From contig JADJDV010000006.1 in the NCBI GenBank assembly GCA_016702555.1, forward strand, positions 682,001 through 746,000: a stretch of 64,000 nt of DNA, written 5' to 3'. Made by a program: the position numbers and the translations under genes. Shown here piece by piece: positions 60,094 through 64,000 of this stretch (positions are counted from its first letter, which is position 1; every line of letters starts with the position of its first letter). Origin of the DNA: Burkholderiales bacterium. GTDB taxonomy: Bacteria > Pseudomonadota > Gammaproteobacteria > Burkholderiales > Burkholderiaceae_C. Under the pieces are notes generated by a model. That model did not search any database and was not told the origin of the DNA. It saw only the letters and a program-made list of their open reading frames with translations.

Positions 60094-61676
60094 TCAAGAA
60101 CTTCATCGGCAAGCTCATCGACAAGGCCACGTCGGGCAACAACGGGCGTAGGCGCTTCGGCAAACGGGCCGAGATCGGCCCGCAAGGCCATGCCATCAAC
60201 CCCGCCCTGGTCGATGAGCGCGCCGCCAACGTGGTGCGCACGCTGAAAGAGGCGGGCTACGACGCCTACATCGTCGGCGGCGCGGTGCGCGACTTGCTGC
60301 TGGGCCTGAAACCCAAGGACTTCGACGTGGCGACCAACGCCACGCCGGAGCAGGTCAAGGCGCTGTTCCGCCGCGCCTTCATCATCGGCCGGCGCTTTCG
60401 CATCGTGCACGTGGTGTACGGGCGCGGGCGCGACCATGAGGTGATCGAGGTCTCCACCTTTCGCGCCTACGTCGACAACGCCACCGCCAACGCGATGGTT
60501 CAGGGCAACGAGCGCACCGCCAAGGGCCAGCTGGCCGGCATGAAGCACGCCGTGGACACCAGCGGCCGCGTGCTGCGCGACAACGTCTGGGGCTCGCAAG
60601 AAGAAGACGCCGCGCGGCGCGACTTCACCGTCAACGCCATGTATTACGACCCCGAGTCGCGCGTGGTGGTCGACTACCACAACGGCATTGCCGACGCGCA
60701 GAAAAAGCTGCTGCGCATGATTGGCGACGCCGCAACGCGCTACCGCGAAGACCCGGTGCGCATCATGCGCGCCGTGCGCTTTGGCGCCAAGCTGGCCGCG
60801 CTCGGCTTCAAGCTGGAGCCCAAGACGGCCAAGCCGCTGGTCGAAGCCCGCTCGCTGCTGGGCGAAGTGCCGCAAAGCCGTTTGTTCGACGAAATGATCA
60901 AGCTGCTGCAAACCGGCCACGCCGTGCCCAGCATCGAGCAGCTTCGCAAGCTGGGGCTGGGCAAGGGCATTTACCCGCTGCTCGACCTGGTGGTGGAGCG
61001 CGCCGACCAGCCGTTTGTGAAAGCCGCGCTGCTCGACACCGACCGCCGCGTGGCCGAGGGCAAGCCCGTGGCGCCGTCCTTTCTGCTGGCCAGCGTGCTG
61101 TGGCAGGACGTGCGCGACGGCTGGAATGCGCGGCTGGCGCGCAAGGAGCACCCTTTCCCGGCGCTGCAAGACGCCATCGACGAGGTGTTCGACGCCCGCA
61201 TCGGCGACGTGTCGGGCCGCGGCAAGCTGGGCGCCGACATGCGCGAGATCTGGATGATGCAGCCGCGCTTTGAAAAGCGCAGCGGCAACACGCCTTTCAG
61301 CCTGACCGAGCAGCCGCGCTTTCGCGCCGGCTTCGATTTCCTGCGCCTGCGCGCCGACGTGGGCGAGATCGATGAGGAACTGGCCGACTGGTGGCAAGCC
61401 TTCAGCCTGGCCGACGACGGCGTGCGCGAAAGCCTGGTGCGTGAGCTGCGCATCGAGCAGCAGCGCAGCAAGCAGCAGCCGCCGCGCGCTCACCGGGTGC
61501 CAAAACAGGCTGCAGCGCCCGACGGGAAAGCGCAAGCAGCCCCTGAATCGGTAGCGGAGGAGGCTGGCGAAGACAGCGCCGCCACACCCGCCAAAAAGCG
61601 CCGCCGCCGGCGCCGCAAACCCTCTGCGGGCAACGGCAGCGCGCCTGCTGCGCCCGCGCCCAGCGACGGCGATTGA
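60090..61676 (+). CDS. pcnB: Poly(A) polymerase I
   Basis: A 528-aa nucleotidyltransferase that adds 3' poly(A) tails to RNA and promotes decay. Catalytic region YIVGGAVRDLLLGLKPKDFDVATNATPEQV (GG...DFD) near residues 62-90, then RRDFTVNAMYYD and the RYREDPVRIMRAVRFGAKL helix that sets it apart from tRNA CCA enzymes in proteobacteria. The tail after residue 455 is basic and disordered; residues 470-490 (KQAAAPDGKAQAAPESVAEEA) are encoded by a family C repeat. Overlaps the HAD gene. Confidence 0.95.
   Translation: MIKNFIGKLIDKATSGNNGRRRFGKRAEIGPQGHAINPALVDERAANVVRTLKEAGYDAYIVGGAVRDLLLGLKPKDFDVATNATPEQVKALFRRAFIIGRRFRIVHVVYGRGRDHEVIEVSTFRAYVDNATANAMVQGNERTAKGQLAGMKHAVDTSGRVLRDNVWGSQEEDAARRDFTVNAMYYDPESRVVVDYHNGIADAQKKLLRMIGDAATRYREDPVRIMRAVRFGAKLAALGFKLEPKTAKPLVEARSLLGEVPQSRLFDEMIKLLQTGHAVPSIEQLRKLGLGKGIYPLLDLVVERADQPFVKAALLDTDRRVAEGKPVAPSFLLASVLWQDVRDGWNARLARKEHPFPALQDAIDEVFDARIGDVSGRGKLGADMREIWMMQPRFEKRSGNTPFSLTEQPRFRAGFDFLRLRADVGEIDEELADWWQAFSLADDGVRESLVRELRIEQQRSKQQPPRAHRVPKQAAAPDGKAQAAPESVAEEAGEDSAATPAKKRRRRRRKPSAGNGSAPAAPAPSDGD
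61500..61555. repeat. Family C repeat inside the pcnB tail
   Basis: CAAAACAGGCTGCAGCGCCC...AGCGCAAGCAGCCCCTGAATCGGTAGC matches by eye the family C layout (CCAAAA...AGCGCAAGCAGCTATC...GGTAGC). It is in frame. Confidence 0.5.
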
Positions 61677-61710
61677 GTTTTTTTGGGCTCCTTGCACGGC
61701 GACCACGCCC

Positions 61711-62187
61711 ATGTCCGTTGCGCGCGAGCCCGTCACCGCCTACGTGGCGCTGGGTGCCAACCTGGGCGATGCGGCGGCGGCGCTGCAACAGGCCATCGGC
61801 GCGCTGGGCGCACTGCCCGGTACCCGCGTCACTGGGCACTCCGGCCTGTACCGCAGCGCGCCGGTCGATGCCACCGGCCCTGATTACATCAACGCCATCG
61901 CAGCACTTTCCACGCAGCTGACCGCGCCCGATTTGCTGAAGGCGCTCCAAGCCTTGGAGCAAGCCGCCGGCCGCCAGCGTCCCTATCACCATGCGCCGCG
62001 CACGCTGGATTTGGATCTGCTGCTGTACGGCGATGCCCGCATCGACAGCCCGCGCCTGACGGTGCCGCACCCGCGCATGGGGCAGCGCGCCTTCGTGCTG
62101 GTGCCGCTGCATGAGATCGCGCCCGCGCGGGTGGGGCCGGATGCCTTGGCGGCGGTGGCGGGGCAGGGCGTTCAGCGCCTGGACTGA
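61711..62187 (+). CDS. folK: HPPK (hydroxymethyldihydropterin pyrophosphokinase)
   Basis: A 158-aa folate-synthesis enzyme that pyrophosphorylates 6-hydroxymethyl-7,8-dihydropterin. Motifs: AYVALGANLGDAAAALQQAI, YRSAPVDATGPDYINAIAAL, LQALEQAAGRQRPYHHAPRTLDLDLLLYGD and TVPHPRMGQRAFVLVPL. Follows pcnB after 34 bp, a common pairing in this group. Confidence 0.97.
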   Translation: MSVAREPVTAYVALGANLGDAAAALQQAIGALGALPGTRVTGHSGLYRSAPVDATGPDYINAIAALSTQLTAPDLLKALQALEQAAGRQRPYHHAPRTLDLDLLLYGDARIDSPRLTVPHPRMGQRAFVLVPLHEIAPARVGPDALAAVAGQGVQRLD

Positions 62188-62212
62188 TGGCGCACAGGGA
62201 TAGCCAAAATAT

Positions 62213-62276
62213 CAGTCAAATCAGCCTCTGTCCCTTATCCGGCCAGCGCAAGCAGCTATCAAAACCAAAGTTTCAC
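62213..62276. repeat. Family C repeat, intergenic reference copy
   Basis: GTCAAATCAGCCTCTGTCCCTTATCC, then GGCCAGCGCAAGCAGCTATCAAAA. This is the clearest copy of the GCTATCAAAA-type repeat of the window; it fills the folK-DMT gene gap. Confidence 0.65.
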
Positions 62277-62282
62277 GCCACC

Positions 62283-62648
62283 ATGTTGCAAACCCTGCAA
62301 TCGCTGCCCATCCCCTTGCAGACGGTGCTGCTGCTGGCCGCCAGCAACGTGTTCATGACCTTCGCCTGGTACGGCCACCTGAAGAACCTGGCCACCGCGC
62401 CCTGGTACGTGGCCGCGCTCATCAGCTGGGGCATTGCGCTGTTCGAATACCTGCTGCAGGTGCCGGCCAACCGCATCGGCCACCAGCAGTTCAGCGTGGC
62501 GCAGCTCAAGATCATGCAAGAGGTGATCACGTTGTCGGTGTTCGTGCCGTTTGCGCTGATCTACCTGAACGCGCCGCTCAAGCTCGACTACCTGTGGGCG
62601 GCGCTGTGCATGGTGGGCGCGGTGTATTTCATCTTCCGTGGGGCTTGA
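62283..62648 (+). CDS. DMT/DUF486 family small membrane protein
   Basis: A 121-aa protein with four helices: VLLLAASNVFMTFAWYGHL, WYVAALISWGIALFEYLLQVPANRIG, LKIMQEVITLSVFVPFALIYLN and YLWAALCMVGAVYFIFRGA. The pattern is DUF486, a short member of the drug/metabolite transporter group. Function unknown. The ATG at 62283 follows the family C repeat. Confidence 0.9.
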   Translation: MLQTLQSLPIPLQTVLLLAASNVFMTFAWYGHLKNLATAPWYVAALISWGIALFEYLLQVPANRIGHQQFSVAQLKIMQEVITLSVFVPFALIYLNAPLKLDYLWAALCMVGAVYFIFRGA

Positions 62649-62789
62649 GCGACATCGCTGGCCACGCCACGCCCGGCCTTGACCCGTGTCAGGGAAGCGC
62701 CGATTGGCGCGGCTACACTTGGGTAAAGTCATGCAACCGTCATGGTTGTTTCATGCGTCAGTCACCGAAACCCGCGGAGCGCTCACCCC

Positions 62790-63437
62790 ATGCTGTTCAG
62801 CAAGCTGTTGCCCAAGGAGGGCAATTTTTTTGAGTTGTTCAATCAGCACGCCGACCGCATCGTCGAGGCGGCGCAGGCCTTCGAGAAGCTGGTGGACCAC
62901 TACGCCGACGTGCCCGCGCGCGCCCAGTACGCGCAAGAGGTGGACGATGCCGAGCGCGCCGCCGACCGCGTCACGTCCGAGGTCAACCGCCTGATCCACA
63001 CCACCTTCATCACGCCGATCGACCGCGAGCAGATCCACACGCTGATCAACCTGATGGACGACGTGGCCGACCTGCTGCAGGACTCGGCCGAGACCATGGC
63101 GCTGTACGACATCCACCACATGACGGACGAGATCAAGCGCCTGGCCGATTTGGCCGTCAAGTGCTGCCAGCGCGTGCAGGCGGCCGTCAAGCTGCTCAGC
63201 AAGATCGCCGAGCAGCCGGTGGCCGAGGCGACGCTGAAAACCTGCGAGGAGATCGACCAGCTGGAGTCCGACGCCGACCGCGTGCTGCGCAGCGCCATGA
63301 GCAAGCTGTTCCGTGAAGAGCCCGACGTGCTGGAGGTCATCAAGCTCAAGGCCATTTACGAGTTGCTGGAGACCGTGACCGACAAGTGCGAGGCGGTGGC
63401 CACGCAGATCGAAGGCATCGTGCTCGAAAACTCCTGA
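62790..63437 (+). CDS. DUF47 (PhoU-like) Pit accessory protein
   Basis: A 215-aa helical protein of the DUF47/YkaA family, distant from PhoU, with paired metal-binding helices (EVDDAERAADRVTSEVNRLIHTTFITPIDREQIHTLINLMDDVADLLQDSAE and CEEIDQLESDADRVLRSAM). It precedes the Pit transporter gene by 15 bp; this pair is frequent and the protein is thought to tune Pit transport. The ATG at 62790 begins MLFSKLLPKEGNFF. Confidence 0.92.
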   Translation: MLFSKLLPKEGNFFELFNQHADRIVEAAQAFEKLVDHYADVPARAQYAQEVDDAERAADRVTSEVNRLIHTTFITPIDREQIHTLINLMDDVADLLQDSAETMALYDIHHMTDEIKRLADLAVKCCQRVQAAVKLLSKIAEQPVAEATLKTCEEIDQLESDADRVLRSAMSKLFREEPDVLEVIKLKAIYELLETVTDKCEAVATQIEGIVLENS

Positions 63438-63452
63438 AGGCGGGGCAAACCA

Positions 63453-64000
63453 ATGGATACCGCCCAGGCAGCCCTGTGGGTCGTGGTGATGCTGGTCGTG
63501 CTGGCGATCGCGTTCGACTTCATGAACGGCTTTCACGACGCCGCCAACTCGATCGCCACCGTGGTCTCCACGGGTGTGCTGAAACCCACGCACGCGGTGC
63601 TGTTTGCCGCGTTCTTCAACTTCATCGCTGTCTTTGTGTTCCACCTGAGCGTGGCGGCCACGGTGGGCAAGGGCATCGTGCAGCCGGGGGTGGTGGATAC
63701 GCACGTGGTGTTCGGCGCGCTCATGGGCGCCATCACCTGGAACCTGATCACCTGGTACTACGGCATCCCCAGCAGCTCGTCGCACGCGCTCATCGGCGGC
63801 ATCGTGGGCGCGGTGGTGGCCAAGTCGGGCATTGGCCAGCTGATCGGCGCGGGCATCTTCAAGACCGTGGCCTTCATCTTTGTGTCGCCGCTGCTGGGCT
63901 ACCTGCTGGGCTCGCTGATGATGGTGGCGGTGGCCTGGATCTTCCGGCGGACGCGGCCGATCCGCGTGGACAAGTGGTTCCGCCGCCTGCAACTGGTGAG
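63453..64000 (+). CDS. pit: Low-affinity inorganic phosphate transporter Pit, N-terminal part (cut by window edge)
   Basis: 182 complete codons are present before the right edge. Visible are the PiT signature FDFMNGFHDAANSIATVVSTGVLKPTHAV near the N-terminus, four to five membrane helices and the second conserved motif WYYGIPSSSSHALIGGIVGAVVAK. Pit transporters carry metal-phosphate with protons. Forms an operon with the DUF47 gene. Confidence 0.95.
   Translation, partial: MDTAQAALWVVVMLVVLAIAFDFMNGFHDAANSIATVVSTGVLKPTHAVLFAAFFNFIAVFVFHLSVAATVGKGIVQPGVVDTHVVFGALMGAITWNLITWYYGIPSSSSHALIGGIVGAVVAKSGIGQLIGAGIFKTVAFIFVSPLLGYLLGSLMMVAVAWIFRRTRPIRVDKWFRRLQLV

Overview
This 64 kb, GC-rich window looks like a chromosome segment from a betaproteobacterium of the Comamonadaceae type (Acidovorax/Ottowia-like). 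That assignment is inference from protein families, gene order and the style of intergenic repeats, not from a database search. There are about 60 genes. Two run off the ends: selB at the left edge and a Pit phosphate transporter at the right edge. I see no rRNA, tRNA, CRISPR array, prophage or plasmid gene.

Layout, left to right. 1-8 kb: start of selB, a lipoprotein gamma-glutamyltransferase, a TfoX-like protein, a short-chain dehydrogenase, then a minus-strand operon (PepSY protein, DUF2271 protein, PepSY/flavodoxin/FNR membrane reductase, ApbE FMN transferase) that looks like an extracytoplasmic flavin redox system. 8-14 kb: ferredoxin FdxA and an assimilatory sulfate reduction operon (cysI, DUF934, cysH, cysD, cysN). 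14-24 kb: dodecin and a purine-catabolism cluster: an M20 peptidase, an OHCU decarboxylase/allantoate amidohydrolase fusion, allantoinase PuuE, a GntR regulator with a palindromic operator, hydroxyisourate hydrolase, XdhC and membrane urate oxidase PuuD. 24-32 kb: an ABC-F protein, prmB and the dapC-dapD-pilU-like-dapE operon. 32-41 kb: smc, zipA, ligA, a ROK kinase, a lipoprotein and a peptide deformylase.

41-51 kb: an NlpC/P60 hydrolase, a PQQ-type sugar dehydrogenase, a Fur-box-controlled orphan iron-binding protein, a phasin with two PhaR-like sites, a histone-deacetylase-like/thioesterase/nitroreductase operon, then a repeat island holding a frameshifted IS3-family element. 49-64 kb: a DUF364 protein, pncB, an NhaD-type antiporter, the kynB-kynU-kynA tryptophan degradation genes, an AI-2E family transporter, purM, hda, a HAD phosphatase, pcnB, folK, a DMT-like membrane protein, and the DUF47-pit phosphate uptake pair.

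The most unusual aspect is the density of repeats. At least five families of short palindromic repeats sit between genes and, in several places, inside genes: in-frame inserts in ligA and purM, a linker in the ABC-F gene, the tail of pcnB, the C-terminus of cysH, and the ribosome binding site of hda. No wholly unknown multigene system is obvious. The best candidates for new biology are the DUF2271/ApbE flavin operon, the bifunctional purine-degradation fusion, and the paired repeats around the IS.
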